Shown: positions 32,310-41,221 of the stretch, piece after piece
Position numbering within the stretch: position 1 is the first letter of the stretch
How the letters are laid out: each line of letters starts with the position of its first letter
Assembly (NCBI GenBank): GCA_011524395.1
Contig: WTKN01000195.1
Location: 1 to 42,362, forward strand
Source: Moorena sp. SS36440bin_2
GTDB lineage: Bacteria > Cyanobacteriota > Cyanobacteriia > Cyanobacteriales > Coleofasciculaceae
Reading direction: 5' to 3'
Length of the DNA stretch: 42,362 bases
Translations under genes and position numbers: made by a program
The notes under the pieces: model-generated
What the model saw: only the letters and a program-made list of their open reading frames with translations
Database searches by the model: none
What the model was told of the DNA's origin: nothing

Positions 32310-34208
32310 ATGGAACCACCGATTGCCTCTGGCACTATTCTGCAAAATCGCTACCATCTGCTCCGTGTCCTTGACCAAGGAGAATTCAATCGGACTTACC
32401 TGGTAGAGGATCAAGGGCGCTTCAATGAACCTTGTGCCCTGAAAGAATTTATTCCCCCTCAGACAGAAACTAATAATCTCGATAAGTCAAGGCAACTGTT
32501 TCAACAAGAAGCAGGTATTCTGTATAAAATTGAACACCCGCAAATTCCTCAGTTCCGAGCTACTTTTGAAGAGGAAGGACGGCTGTTTCTGGTGCGAGAC
32601 TACGTAGAGGGAAAAACCTATGGTGACCTCCTAGAACAACGTAAAGCCCTTCTTAATCAAAGTGAACCTCTATCTTCTCATCCGGATGGGGAAGTGCAAT
32701 CACCGGTTCCATTGGCTAGCCCCACAAAATTGGGAGTTTTATCAGAAACAGAAGTGCGTCAGCTATTGCAGCAATCCTTGCCAGTTTTGGACTACATCCA
32801 CAGCCAAGGGATTATCCACCGAGATATCACACCCGATAACATTATCATGCGGGAAACAGACAGTATACCCGTTTTGATTAATTTGGGTGTGGTACAGGAA
32901 CTGGCAACTCGTCTTCAATTGCCAGATACTCCCACACCAACAACTAGTATTGGCAAAAGCGGTTACGCTCCCAGGGAGCAAATTCAGACCGGTCAGGTCT
33001 ATCCAAGTAGTGACCTCTATTCCCTAGCAGTGACTTGTATAGTGCTCCTGACTGGCAAAGAACCAGAAGAACTTGTCGATGATACTAATCTGACTTGGAA
33101 CTGGCGTCCCTCGGCTAGGGTTAGCGATGAGTTAGCTGAGATATTAAATCGGATGCTTAGTTATCAACCAAGCGATCGCTATCAATCCGCTAGGGAAGTA
33201 TTGTATGCCTTTCAAGCTTCTGGGTTAACTCCCCAACTGCCAAAGCGCAAGCCAATACCTGGCACAACGGTGGCATCAGCTCAACGTGGTACACCCAGGG
33301 GGGCTAGAGGTGGAGAAGGTAGTGAACCGGTGATGTCTCAAGCCACGGGTAATTCTATCTGGAATAGTCCTTGGCCGCTGCTTGGGATAGCTACAGGACT
33401 AGCAGTGCTGGCAGGAATAGGCTCTTGGGTCTGGGTGAGCAATGTTAATCAGCAGGACACTGGAAAATCTCCAAGTCCTAAGGTGTCAGTGAGTCCTAGT
33501 TCTAGTCCTAGTCCGACTCCCACTCCGACTCCTAGCGCTAGTCCAATCCCGAGTAAGCCTCAAATTTACAGTCAGCGTCTACAGCTTGCTGCTGGTAAAA
33601 CCCTTTCAAAATCCAGGAATTTAAAGGCTAATCACACCATTAACTACATTATCCAGGGTAAACAAGACCAAACCCTCAAGGCATATCTCAGTGATGAAGG
33701 GGTTTTGATGACAGTGCTTGGCCCGGACGGAAAACTAGTGGACAATCGAGCTAAGCGGGTGCGACAATGGGAAGGGAAATTTCCTTTCACTGGCAACTAC
33801 ACGGTTCAACTAAGTCCAGTTAAGGGTCTACCGAATAGTGATTATCAGCTAGGATTAAGGTTAACAGAAGCACCATTACCGAAACCATCACCGAAACCAA
33901 CTGGTGAGTATGAGATAAAACGGGTCAATTTGTTGCAGGGAACTAAGGGTTTGCGGCTGGTCGGTCGGACTAGCCCCCAGAAGATTCAGCGCTACTTGGT
34001 GAAGGCTAAACAGGGTCAGCAATTGAAGCTAGAGGTGATTGAAAGTGATGTGGCTTTAACTATCCGCTATCCCAATGGGAAGTTAGTTGAAAAGGCTTCA
34101 GGGGTGCAACGGTGGCAAGGTAAGCTGCCTATTGCTGGTGAGTATATAGTAGATGTAATTGCTAAACAGGAAAGAAACTTTGCTGTAGATATTAGCCTTA
34201 CTGACTGA
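32310..34208 (+). CDS. Degenerate Ser/Thr protein kinase with two C-terminal repeats
   Basis: The ATG at 32310 gives 632 residues; a TTG nine codons earlier is possible. Residues 14-310 are a Hanks-type kinase domain of the cyanobacterial class. Lys45 (CALKEF), Glu67 and HRDITPDN (170-177) are kept. The glycine loop is LDQGEFNRTYL, where relatives have GxGxxG, and the DFG motif is INLGVV, with Asn191 in place of the metal-binding Asp. A roughly 25-residue insertion lies before LSETEVRQLL. After a linker comes one membrane helix (PLLGIATGLAVLAGIGSWVWV, about 358-380), a Ser/Pro stalk, and two beta-rich repeats (about 415-510 and 525-632) resembling PPC-type domains. Kinase activity is doubtful. 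bioD follows 13 bp later. Confidence 0.85.
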   Translation: MEPPIASGTILQNRYHLLRVLDQGEFNRTYLVEDQGRFNEPCALKEFIPPQTETNNLDKSRQLFQQEAGILYKIEHPQIPQFRATFEEEGRLFLVRDYVEGKTYGDLLEQRKALLNQSEPLSSHPDGEVQSPVPLASPTKLGVLSETEVRQLLQQSLPVLDYIHSQGIIHRDITPDNIIMRETDSIPVLINLGVVQELATRLQLPDTPTPTTSIGKSGYAPREQIQTGQVYPSSDLYSLAVTCIVLLTGKEPEELVDDTNLTWNWRPSARVSDELAEILNRMLSYQPSDRYQSAREVLYAFQASGLTPQLPKRKPIPGTTVASAQRGTPRGARGGEGSEPVMSQATGNSIWNSPWPLLGIATGLAVLAGIGSWVWVSNVNQQDTGKSPSPKVSVSPSSSPSPTPTPTPSASPIPSKPQIYSQRLQLAAGKTLSKSRNLKANHTINYIIQGKQDQTLKAYLSDEGVLMTVLGPDGKLVDNRAKRVRQWEGKFPFTGNYTVQLSPVKGLPNSDYQLGLRLTEAPLPKPSPKPTGEYEIKRVNLLQGTKGLRLVGRTSPQKIQRYLVKAKQGQQLKLEVIESDVALTIRYPNGKLVEKASGVQRWQGKLPIAGEYIVDVIAKQERNFAVDISLTD

Positions 34209-34221
34209 GAGTGACTCAATC

Positions 34222-34893
34222 TTGAACGTATTACTAATTACTGGGACTAATACAGAGATCGGCAAAACGGTTTTGACTTCTGTGATCGCTGCTTATTGGC
34301 AGACTTACCATCCTCAAGAGAGTCTGGGGATATTCAAGCCGATTCAAACTGGAATTGGCGATCGCGAAATTTACCACCAACTATTTGACTTGGGTCAAAC
34401 CCTGGAGGAGATCACACCCGTGGAGTTTAAAACCCCTGCAGCACCACCAGTTGCTGCAGATCTAGAAGGACGAGAGGTTGACCTCGAAAAGGTCTGGCAA
34501 GGCTTCAATACTCTGCGCAGTCAGCGGGATATGGTCTTGGTGGAAGCTTTGGGAGGACTAGGTTCACCGGTGACTCATGAACTGATTGTGGCAGATTTGG
34601 CAAGGGATTGGCGATTGCCAACGGTATTGGTTGCGCCGGTAGAATTAGGAGCGATCGCACAATTGGTTGCTAATGTTGCCCTGGCACGGTCATCACGAGT
34701 TGACCTCAAAGGCATTGTCCTCAATTGCGTCAAACCTCGTACCTCCGAAGAAATTAATCAGTTGGCTCCGATTAGGTTAATCGAGAGTCTAACCAATGTT
34801 AGGGTTTTGGGGATTTTACCTCATCTATCTGACCCCATGGACTACTCGAAACTAGCTCAAGTGGGTTCAAATTTGGATGTCAGTGGTTGGTGA
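34222..34893 (+). CDS. bioD: ATP-dependent dethiobiotin synthetase
   Basis: A 223-residue BioD. The P-loop GTNTEIGKT is at residues 8-16, so the protein must begin at or near the TTG at 34222 (MNVLLITGTNT); no ATG fits. GIFKPIQTG (residues 38-46) and VEALGGLGSPVT are the substrate-site blocks, and APVELGAIAQLV and GIVLNCVKP follow as expected. It closes the ureido ring of biotin from diaminopelargonate, CO2 and ATP. It is 13 bp after the kinase gene and 45 bp before the MlaD-type gene, so all three are probably cotranscribed, although their functions are unrelated. No other bio gene is near. Confidence 0.92.
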   Translation: MNVLLITGTNTEIGKTVLTSVIAAYWQTYHPQESLGIFKPIQTGIGDREIYHQLFDLGQTLEEITPVEFKTPAAPPVAADLEGREVDLEKVWQGFNTLRSQRDMVLVEALGGLGSPVTHELIVADLARDWRLPTVLVAPVELGAIAQLVANVALARSSRVDLKGIVLNCVKPRTSEEINQLAPIRLIESLTNVRVLGILPHLSDPMDYSKLAQVGSNLDVSGW

Positions 34894-34938
34894 AGCATCA
34901 TAGTAAATGTGAGGGGAAACGGTAAAAAAGGTTAAACT

Positions 34939-36336
34939 ATGCGATCGCGGACAATTCGAGAAGGCTCCGTTGGCTTATTGATAGTAGCAGGACTTGCTGT
35001 TTTCGGTGGACTTGTTGTATGGATTAGTGGGATTAGCTTCGGTCGAAAGAGCTATAAATTTATTGTCAATTTTGGCAACGCTGCTGGCATGCAAGTGGGG
35101 GCATCAGTCAGCTATCGCGGTGTCCAAGTTGGGAGAATCACTAACATTGAACCCGGTACTAATGGGGTCAATGTCACCGTTGAAATTGATGACCCTGGAT
35201 TGTTAATCCCCCGCAATGTCGATATTGAAGCTAATCAATCTGGTTTAATTGGTGCTACCAATGTGGATATCCTGCCTATAGGACAATTACCTGCCACGGC
35301 TCAAAGTCTTACACCCTTCGGAGCACAATGTAATTCTTCCCTAGTTATTTGTGAAGAAGATCAGATTGATGGTGACGTGGGTTCCACCTTTGCTGACCTC
35401 CTACGGAACGGAAATCGCATTGCTGAACTCTACGGTGATCCAGCGTTTTTTGACAAAATCAATAGCCTTGCTGCCAATGCCTCCAATGCAGCTAGAGACG
35501 TTTCAGAACTTAGCAAAGAGATGACCCAGTTGTCTCGCATAGTGCGGCAAGAGGTAGCAGGGTTGTCCAAAGCAACGAATGCTGTGACCAGTGCTGCCAA
35601 TCAAACATCTAGTCTAATTGGGTTGGCAACCAGTAGCATTTCTAGTACCTCCCAGGAATACAGCCAAACTGCAAAGGAACTCAATCAGTTGATTACCTCT
35701 GCTAATCAACTATTGGTCAGTAATCGGGGAAATTTGGTCACCACCTTGGATAGCATCTCTCAGGCCAGTAACGATCTGCGTGTATTGACCAGCAACTTAA
35801 CCATTACCGCGAATCAGGTTAACTCAGCGGTTTATCAAACCGATGTATCACAGATGCTGCGGAACTTAGAAAACCTATCAGCTAATGCTGCCCAAGCATC
35901 TGCTAACTTACGTAATTTGTCCGATACTCTCAACAGTCCCACTAATTTACTGGTATTGCAACAAACCCTAGACTCAGCACGAGTTACCTTTGAAAATGCC
36001 CAAAAGATTACCGCTGACCTAGATGACCTCACTGGGGATCCAGCGTTTCGCCGCAATGTCAAGGATTTAATTAATGGACTAAGCGGTTTAGTGTCTTCTA
36101 CCGAGCAGCTGCAACAGCAGGCTGTGATATCTCAACAACTGGAAGCTCTCAATACTTCTATAGAAACAGCCTCGTCTAATACTCCGCCTAAAACCCTTCC
36201 CATCCCTAAGTTTTCCCCTAAGATAGATCCCCCGAAGATAGCTCCAAAAGCTCCAGCTAATCACAACGTTAAACCAGATCAAGAAAAACAGATGTTTAAG
36301 CTTTTACCCCCAGCCCCTAGGAAATCGGTTAAATAA
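34939..36336 (+). CDS. MlaD/MCE family lipid-transport protein
   Basis: A 465-residue protein with one N-terminal membrane helix (SVGLLIVAGLAVFGGLVVWI, about 10-29). A single MCE domain follows at about 35-115, with YKFIVNFGNAAGMQVGASV, YRGVQVGRITNI and LIPRNVDIEANQSGLIGATNVDI. Residues 150-400 are long alpha-helical segments rich in Ala, Ser, Asn and Gln, likely to form a coiled tube or bundle across the periplasm. The C-terminal 70 residues are Pro/Lys-rich. By family it would be the substrate-binding part of an ABC system moving lipids between membranes. The permease and ATPase genes are not in the window. The ATG is followed directly by a HIP1 octamer (GCGATCGC). Confidence 0.88.
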   Translation: MRSRTIREGSVGLLIVAGLAVFGGLVVWISGISFGRKSYKFIVNFGNAAGMQVGASVSYRGVQVGRITNIEPGTNGVNVTVEIDDPGLLIPRNVDIEANQSGLIGATNVDILPIGQLPATAQSLTPFGAQCNSSLVICEEDQIDGDVGSTFADLLRNGNRIAELYGDPAFFDKINSLAANASNAARDVSELSKEMTQLSRIVRQEVAGLSKATNAVTSAANQTSSLIGLATSSISSTSQEYSQTAKELNQLITSANQLLVSNRGNLVTTLDSISQASNDLRVLTSNLTITANQVNSAVYQTDVSQMLRNLENLSANAAQASANLRNLSDTLNSPTNLLVLQQTLDSARVTFENAQKITADLDDLTGDPAFRRNVKDLINGLSGLVSSTEQLQQQAVISQQLEALNTSIETASSNTPPKTLPIPKFSPKIDPPKIAPKAPANHNVKPDQEKQMFKLLPPAPRKSVK

Positions 36337-36349
36337 AATTAATCAAGGA

Positions 36350-36640
36350 CTAAGTCCAATCATCCTGGCTTCCAGAACTATTGTTTCGTCTATAGGCGAG
36401 ACCGGCTTGATGAATCTGAAGGCTTTTCTCAAAAAGCTGTGATTCTGTCAGTTGCCATCGCTGGAGCAGTAAATCCAAGTCTCTTTGAATGGCTCTAGCA
36501 CCGGGAAAGCTGTCATAGCGAATCCGCAGTCGGGCTAATTCCGCCAAGTTGTGTTCATTGGGTTGTTGTTGTAACAGACGGTTAACTATTTCGCGATCGC
36601 GTTTTTCCTGAGGATGTTGCTGGTCTTGATTTCCTTCCAT
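36350..36640 (-). CDS. DUF3288 family protein
   Basis: With the ATG at 36640 the product has 96 residues, starting MEGNQDQQHPQEKRDRE; an ATG six codons upstream (36658) is the alternative. The sequence matches DUF3288, a small cyanobacterial family: DQQHPQEKRDREIVNRLLQQ, NLAELARLRIRYDSFPGAR and LLLQRWQLTESQLFEKSLQIH. It is all alpha-helical, soluble and of unknown function. It converges with the MlaD gene, ending 13 bp after it. Upstream, after two in-frame stops, its reading frame continues through the 21-bp repeat array at 36677-36970, which may be coincidence or a relic of a longer protein. Confidence 0.85.
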   Translation of the reverse strand: MEGNQDQQHPQEKRDREIVNRLLQQQPNEHNLAELARLRIRYDSFPGARAIQRDLDLLLQRWQLTESQLFEKSLQIHQAGLAYRRNNSSGSQDDWT

Positions 36641-36676
36641 TTCACTGACACTCCCCATCCCTCCACAACAAACCAG

Positions 36677-36970
36677 ACCAGGTAATAAGCTCTAACACAC
36701 GAGTAGCTATTTACCCCTAACTAGCACTACTTTTTCGCTAACTAGTACTTGTTTATCACATACTAATACTTGTTTTTCCTGAACCAGTACCGATGTATAA
36801 CAAATTGGTAGTAGTTTATCACATACCAATACTAGTTTGTCCTTAACCAGTACTGGTCTATAACAAATTAGTATTAGTTTTTCGTTAACTAGTACTAGTT
36901 TCTCACTTACCAGTACTACTTTATCATTAACTAGTAATAGTTTCTCACATGCGAGTACTGGTTTGCGGTT
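36677..36970. repeat. Array of about 14 units with an exact 21-bp period
   Basis: Units begin at 36677, 36698, 36719, 36740, 36761 and so on to 36950, with no drift. Each is centred on a degenerate dyad of the form AACTAGT-ACTAGTT; the unit at 36887 has a perfect 14-bp palindrome and the one at 36845 a perfect 12-bp palindrome (ACCAGTACTGGT). The first two units are weak. A higher-order 63-bp repeat is visible between 36782 and 36845. On the minus strand the array is an open frame of 90 codons (36979-36710) without an ATG, reading a heptapeptide close to (S/C/N)(E/D)K(L/V/Q)VLV. It lies between divergent genes, just before the exoprotein gene. Confidence 0.92.
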
Positions 36971-37000
36971 TGACCAGTGCTATAGCGTTTATTTTAGCAG

Positions 37001-38092
37001 CTATGGGACAGGTGTGACTCTGACCAACAGTGCCGGGAACTCTAAGACTGAGAGTAATCGGCCAGACAATCCCATGAAATGCGTCAGCTTCCCCTTTTCC
37101 CAAAACGCTCATCCCCTCACAGAAAGGCTACCAACAGAACCCATTTCACTAATGCAATTAGGCTTAGTGGTATTACTTGAAGTCAGTAGTCTATGTTTAT
37201 TAATTGCCTCACCAACTCTAGCTCAAATTACCCCAGATAATACCTTGGGGAATGAAAATTCAATAGTTACTCCCAATCAATCTATCCGTGATGCAGTAGC
37301 GGATTTAATTGAAGGGGGAGCAATTCGAGATAGTAACTTATTCCACAGTTTTCTGGAATTTAATGTTGGTAATGGTCAACGAGTGTATTTTGATAATCCC
37401 GATGGCATTACTAATATTTTGACTCGTGTGACTGGTAACAACCTCTCTCAAATTCTGGGGACCTTGGGAGTAAACGGTAGCGCTAATTTATTTTTGCTCA
37501 ATCCCAATGGTATTAACTTTGGAAGCAATGCCAGCTTAGATGTAGCAGGCTCTTTTGTAGCTAGTACTGCTGATAGTGCAATATTTGATAATGGTTTCAA
37601 CTTTAGTGCGAGTGATCCAAATGCCCCACCATTGTTAACCATCAATATTCCCATCGGTTTGCAATATGGTAGCAATCCTGGCTCAGTCAACGTTACAGGA
37701 GCTACTTTAGGCATAGAGACGGGGCAAACCATGGCTTTACTTGGGGGTGAAGTTAACCTCAATGGTGCTACTCTGCAAGTGCCCGGCGGACGAGTGGAAT
37801 TAGGAGGATTATCCAGTCCAGGAACAGTTGCCCTCAATGGCGCGACATCCGTTAGTTTTCCCGATGGTGTCCAACTAGCTGATGTTTCCTTGAGCAACGG
37901 TAGCTTGGTAGATGTCACTTCAGTTAATGGCGGAACTATTGCCATCAATGCTGCGAATTTCGACATGTCTCAATCCACTTTACAAGCTGGATTGACTTCA
38001 GGAGAATCGATACCAGATGCAGTAGCTGGCAATATCACTATTAATGCTAATGGTAATACCACTCTCAGTGACAAGAGTTTGATTGCTAATGA
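37001..38092 (+). repeat. 1.09-kb direct duplication, left copy
   Basis: Matches 41222-42313 at a constant offset of 4221 bp with no insertion or deletion. Identity is patchy: 37005-37177 and 37776-38035 are identical, while 37178-37775 and 38036-38092 carry scattered differences. Confidence 0.95.
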
Positions 38093-41000
38093 TTTACTAA
38101 CAGGTGCTATCGGCAATGGTGGCAACATCCAGCTAAGCACTAGTGCCCTAACTATCACTGGTGGCTCAAGAGTTCAAACCATTACCAATAGCAATGGGGC
38201 ATCAGGAGATATTGAGATTAAGGCTAATGGTGCCATTGATATCTCCGGTTTTACTGAAGATGGGTTATTTAGTGGTATTCTGACTCGTTCCGCTGCTGAC
38301 ACTAGTGGCCCAGGAGGCCAGATTACCCTTAACAATACCCAAGGGTCACTGAATCTAGGTAATCGGGGATTTATCGGTACAGTAACCAACAGTAGTAGTA
38401 ATGGCGGTGCGATCGCACTCCATCTCAATACCTTAGTCCTGGAAACTGGTGGACAGATTGTCACTGCTACTACTAACCTAGGCAATGCTGGAGATATCAC
38501 CATTAACGCTAGCGAAAGCGTCACCATATCTGGGGAAAGTCGGGATTTTGTGCCTAATCCTTTGTTGGACTTAGAAACCTTTGACTTAAATGCTCTAGAG
38601 TTTATTACTGACCCCAATCCCAACGTAGCGGAATCCGGACCATTGGGAATACCCTATGTTTCCATTGAACGGACTCCAGAACAGATTATTAATGGCACCA
38701 CTGTCTTGGGTGCAGCCGAAAATCAATTCGATTACTTCTCCTTCAGTATCACGAATGGCAACAGTCGAGCTATTTTCGACATCGACAATGGGTTTACTAG
38801 GGAAGACGGCAGCGTAGATACTGAGATTTTTCTATTTAATCAACGCACAGGAGAATTATTAGAGGCCAATGACGATTCTGAAGCTGCTGATGGTGCCGGT
38901 GGCAGTATAGCAAGCTTTGGCAGTTCAACCCTCGACTCTTTAATTGATACCACCATCACCTCACCAGGGGTTTACTTACTCGGAGTTGGTGTCTTCCCCT
39001 CTAGTGCTAGGAATAATCAATTGATCCAGGGCGCAACACCAGAAGTCGGGGACACTTACACCCTGCAAGTGTCTTTAGAAAACCTTGGCACTGAAGGAGT
39101 CTCGTTGCCCAAAGACCCTTTCAATCCGGCTAACTTTAATCCTAATATGGAAGAAGCCAGGAGCGGCTTATTTTCGGAATCGAGAGGGACAGGTAATGGT
39201 GGCAGCTTAACGATTAATACCGACAAATTGATACTGAACAATCCTGGTAGAATTTCTACCGATACCTTTGATACGGGTGCTGGTGGCAATATTACCTTAA
39301 CTATCGGCTCATTGCTCGAAGTGAATCGATCAAGTATCTCAAGCATTTCCCGAGGTAGTGGTAATGCCGGTAATCTAGTGATTGATACCAAACAATTCCA
39401 GGTGAACGGGGGTGGTCTAAGTACGAGCACCTCAAGCTCAGGTAATGCTGGTGATATTACCATTACGGCGACAGAATCTGTGATTCTGGGAGTAACAACC
39501 TCTCGGGGCAGAATCGCTAGCAATGCCAGAAATGGAGCAACTGGCAATGGCGGCAGGGTGGTTGTTGAAACTCCAGTTTTGCAGTTGCATAATGGCGCTC
39601 AGATCAACTCGCTTAATCGGGGAGATCTCAATAGGGGGGGCAGTATAACGATAAGAGCTAAGGTCGTCTCAGCCATTGGTCGCTCACCTAATGGTATACG
39701 TCCTAGCGCCTTCGTTACAGCTACAGAGGAATCTGGCGATGGTGGCAATTTAACCATTGAAACCGAGCGTTTGCTTGTCAGTGATGGAGCAGAATTTTTT
39801 TCTGATACTTCTGGAGATGGGGATGCCGGAAATATAACGGTGTACGCCTCAGAGTCGGTAGATGTGATTGGTACTGATGCTAGTGGTACATTCTCTAGCG
39901 GCATATTCACCAGTAGACTAAATATTGATACCACTCGGGAGGAAATTGTTGGGAAGGGGGGCAATCTAGTAATTGAAACTGGGCGTTTGCGAGTGGCAGA
40001 GGGGGGACGTCTCCAAGCCTCTGCGGTTGGTTCTGGGGATGCTGGCAGTATTACCATTCGTGCCACTGAGGTCGAGGTCAGTGATGCTTTTGTCGATTTT
40101 ACTGGTGCGGTCAGTGGTGTGTTAGTTTCCGTGGATGAAGAAGCCACTGGCAATGGCGGTCAATTAACCATAGATGCTGAACGCTTGCACATCTTCGATG
40201 GTGGACAGGTGATTGCGTCTAGCTTAGGGGATGGTGAAGCTGGGGATATCATCCTCAATGTTAATGACATAGAAGTCACTGGTATTTCAGAAGACCCTCA
40301 GTATCGTAGTCGCATTGCAGCCTTCTCAGAAGGTAACTCGGCTGCGGGTTCCGTGACCATTACCAGTAACAACTTGAGAGTTCGTGATAGTGCCGAAATT
40401 TCCGTTAGTGCTCGTGGTAATGGGGATAATGCCAAGGCTGGTAATCTTGACATTACCGCTGAATCGATTCTATTAGACGGGGGTGCTACCCTTTCTGCGG
40501 AAGTTAATGCTGGAGATCAGGGCAATATTATCCTGGATTCTGAGCTGATTGTAATGCGCGATCGCAGTAACATCACTACCAATGCCCAAGGTTCTGCTAC
40601 TGGCGGTAATATTACTATCGATACTGATTTGCTAGTTGCCCTCGACAATAGCGATATCACGGCCAATGCTGTAAATAGCTTTGGGGGGCAAGTTTTCATC
40701 AATGCCTTAGGCATTTTTGGCACTGAATTTCGAGTTGAACTTACCCCAGATAGTGATATTACCGCCACTTCCGAACGGGGAGCTTCCTTTAGCGGTACCG
40801 TCGAAATTAATGCACCATACTCTGACCCTAACGCGGGATTATTCGAGCTACCGTCCACTTTTGTTAATCCCAAACTGCTAGTTGCCACTGGTTGCGGTAC
40901 TGATGAAGGTAATCAATTTACCGAATTTGGGCGCGGTGGCTTACCCACAGACCCCACTAAACCGCTGAGGGGTCAAACCCTGTGGATGGATTTACGGCCA

Positions 41001-41201
41001 TTACCTCGCCACACCGCTCGCCGTCGGAAAAATCCTTCTAGTGCTTCTAGTGCTGCTAATCCAGGTAACTCACGTCCGTCTAGAATTGTTGAAGCTAATC
41101 GCTGGATTATTAATAACGACGGAGTGGTGGAGTTAGTGGCTGATTCACCTCAGTCGAATCCGTTCATTTCCTGGTTCTCTCCTTATTATTGCGTACGGTA
41201 A
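37074..41201 (+). CDS. Two-partner-secretion exoprotein (filamentous haemagglutinin/S-layer type)
   Basis: From the ATG at 37074 the product has 1375 residues; a frame extension to a TTG at 36963 and an internal ATG at 37153 are alternatives. The hydrophobic LGLVVLLEVSSLCLLIASPTLAQ is the signal peptide, cleaved near residue 51. The TPS domain follows (about 52-190) with ITPDNTLGNENSIV, FLLNPNGINFG and ANLFLLNP. Then come beta-helix repeats of the GNGGxIxIxTxxLxLxxGxxI kind. At about 539-669 a PPC-like beta-sandwich interrupts them (ENQFDYFSFSITNG, DTEIFLFNQRTG, GVYLLGVGVF). The C-terminal VATGCGTDEGN...GRGGLPTDP...LWMDLRPL block is typical of cyanobacterial members. It should be exported by a TpsB pore, not present here. 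Confidence 0.9.
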   Translation: MKCVSFPFSQNAHPLTERLPTEPISLMQLGLVVLLEVSSLCLLIASPTLAQITPDNTLGNENSIVTPNQSIRDAVADLIEGGAIRDSNLFHSFLEFNVGNGQRVYFDNPDGITNILTRVTGNNLSQILGTLGVNGSANLFLLNPNGINFGSNASLDVAGSFVASTADSAIFDNGFNFSASDPNAPPLLTINIPIGLQYGSNPGSVNVTGATLGIETGQTMALLGGEVNLNGATLQVPGGRVELGGLSSPGTVALNGATSVSFPDGVQLADVSLSNGSLVDVTSVNGGTIAINAANFDMSQSTLQAGLTSGESIPDAVAGNITINANGNTTLSDKSLIANDLLTGAIGNGGNIQLSTSALTITGGSRVQTITNSNGASGDIEIKANGAIDISGFTEDGLFSGILTRSAADTSGPGGQITLNNTQGSLNLGNRGFIGTVTNSSSNGGAIALHLNTLVLETGGQIVTATTNLGNAGDITINASESVTISGESRDFVPNPLLDLETFDLNALEFITDPNPNVAESGPLGIPYVSIERTPEQIINGTTVLGAAENQFDYFSFSITNGNSRAIFDIDNGFTREDGSVDTEIFLFNQRTGELLEANDDSEAADGAGGSIASFGSSTLDSLIDTTITSPGVYLLGVGVFPSSARNNQLIQGATPEVGDTYTLQVSLENLGTEGVSLPKDPFNPANFNPNMEEARSGLFSESRGTGNGGSLTINTDKLILNNPGRISTDTFDTGAGGNITLTIGSLLEVNRSSISSISRGSGNAGNLVIDTKQFQVNGGGLSTSTSSSGNAGDITITATESVILGVTTSRGRIASNARNGATGNGGRVVVETPVLQLHNGAQINSLNRGDLNRGGSITIRAKVVSAIGRSPNGIRPSAFVTATEESGDGGNLTIETERLLVSDGAEFFSDTSGDGDAGNITVYASESVDVIGTDASGTFSSGIFTSRLNIDTTREEIVGKGGNLVIETGRLRVAEGGRLQASAVGSGDAGSITIRATEVEVSDAFVDFTGAVSGVLVSVDEEATGNGGQLTIDAERLHIFDGGQVIASSLGDGEAGDIILNVNDIEVTGISEDPQYRSRIAAFSEGNSAAGSVTITSNNLRVRDSAEISVSARGNGDNAKAGNLDITAESILLDGGATLSAEVNAGDQGNIILDSELIVMRDRSNITTNAQGSATGGNITIDTDLLVALDNSDITANAVNSFGGQVFINALGIFGTEFRVELTPDSDITATSERGASFSGTVEINAPYSDPNAGLFELPSTFVNPKLLVATGCGTDEGNQFTEFGRGGLPTDPTKPLRGQTLWMDLRPLPRHTARRRKNPSSASSAANPGNSRPSRIVEANRWIINNDGVVELVADSPQSNPFISWFSPYYCVR

Positions 41202-41221
41202 CAGCACTTGGGACTATGGCG

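Noticed and set aside
36677-36970. CRISPR array
   Set aside because: Units abut with a 21-bp period and no unique spacers; no cas gene is in the window.
37448-40888. Long minus-strand open frames across the exoprotein gene
   Set aside because: They mirror the codon pattern of the beta-helix repeats on the plus strand, are Pro/Ser/Leu-rich, and resemble no protein family.
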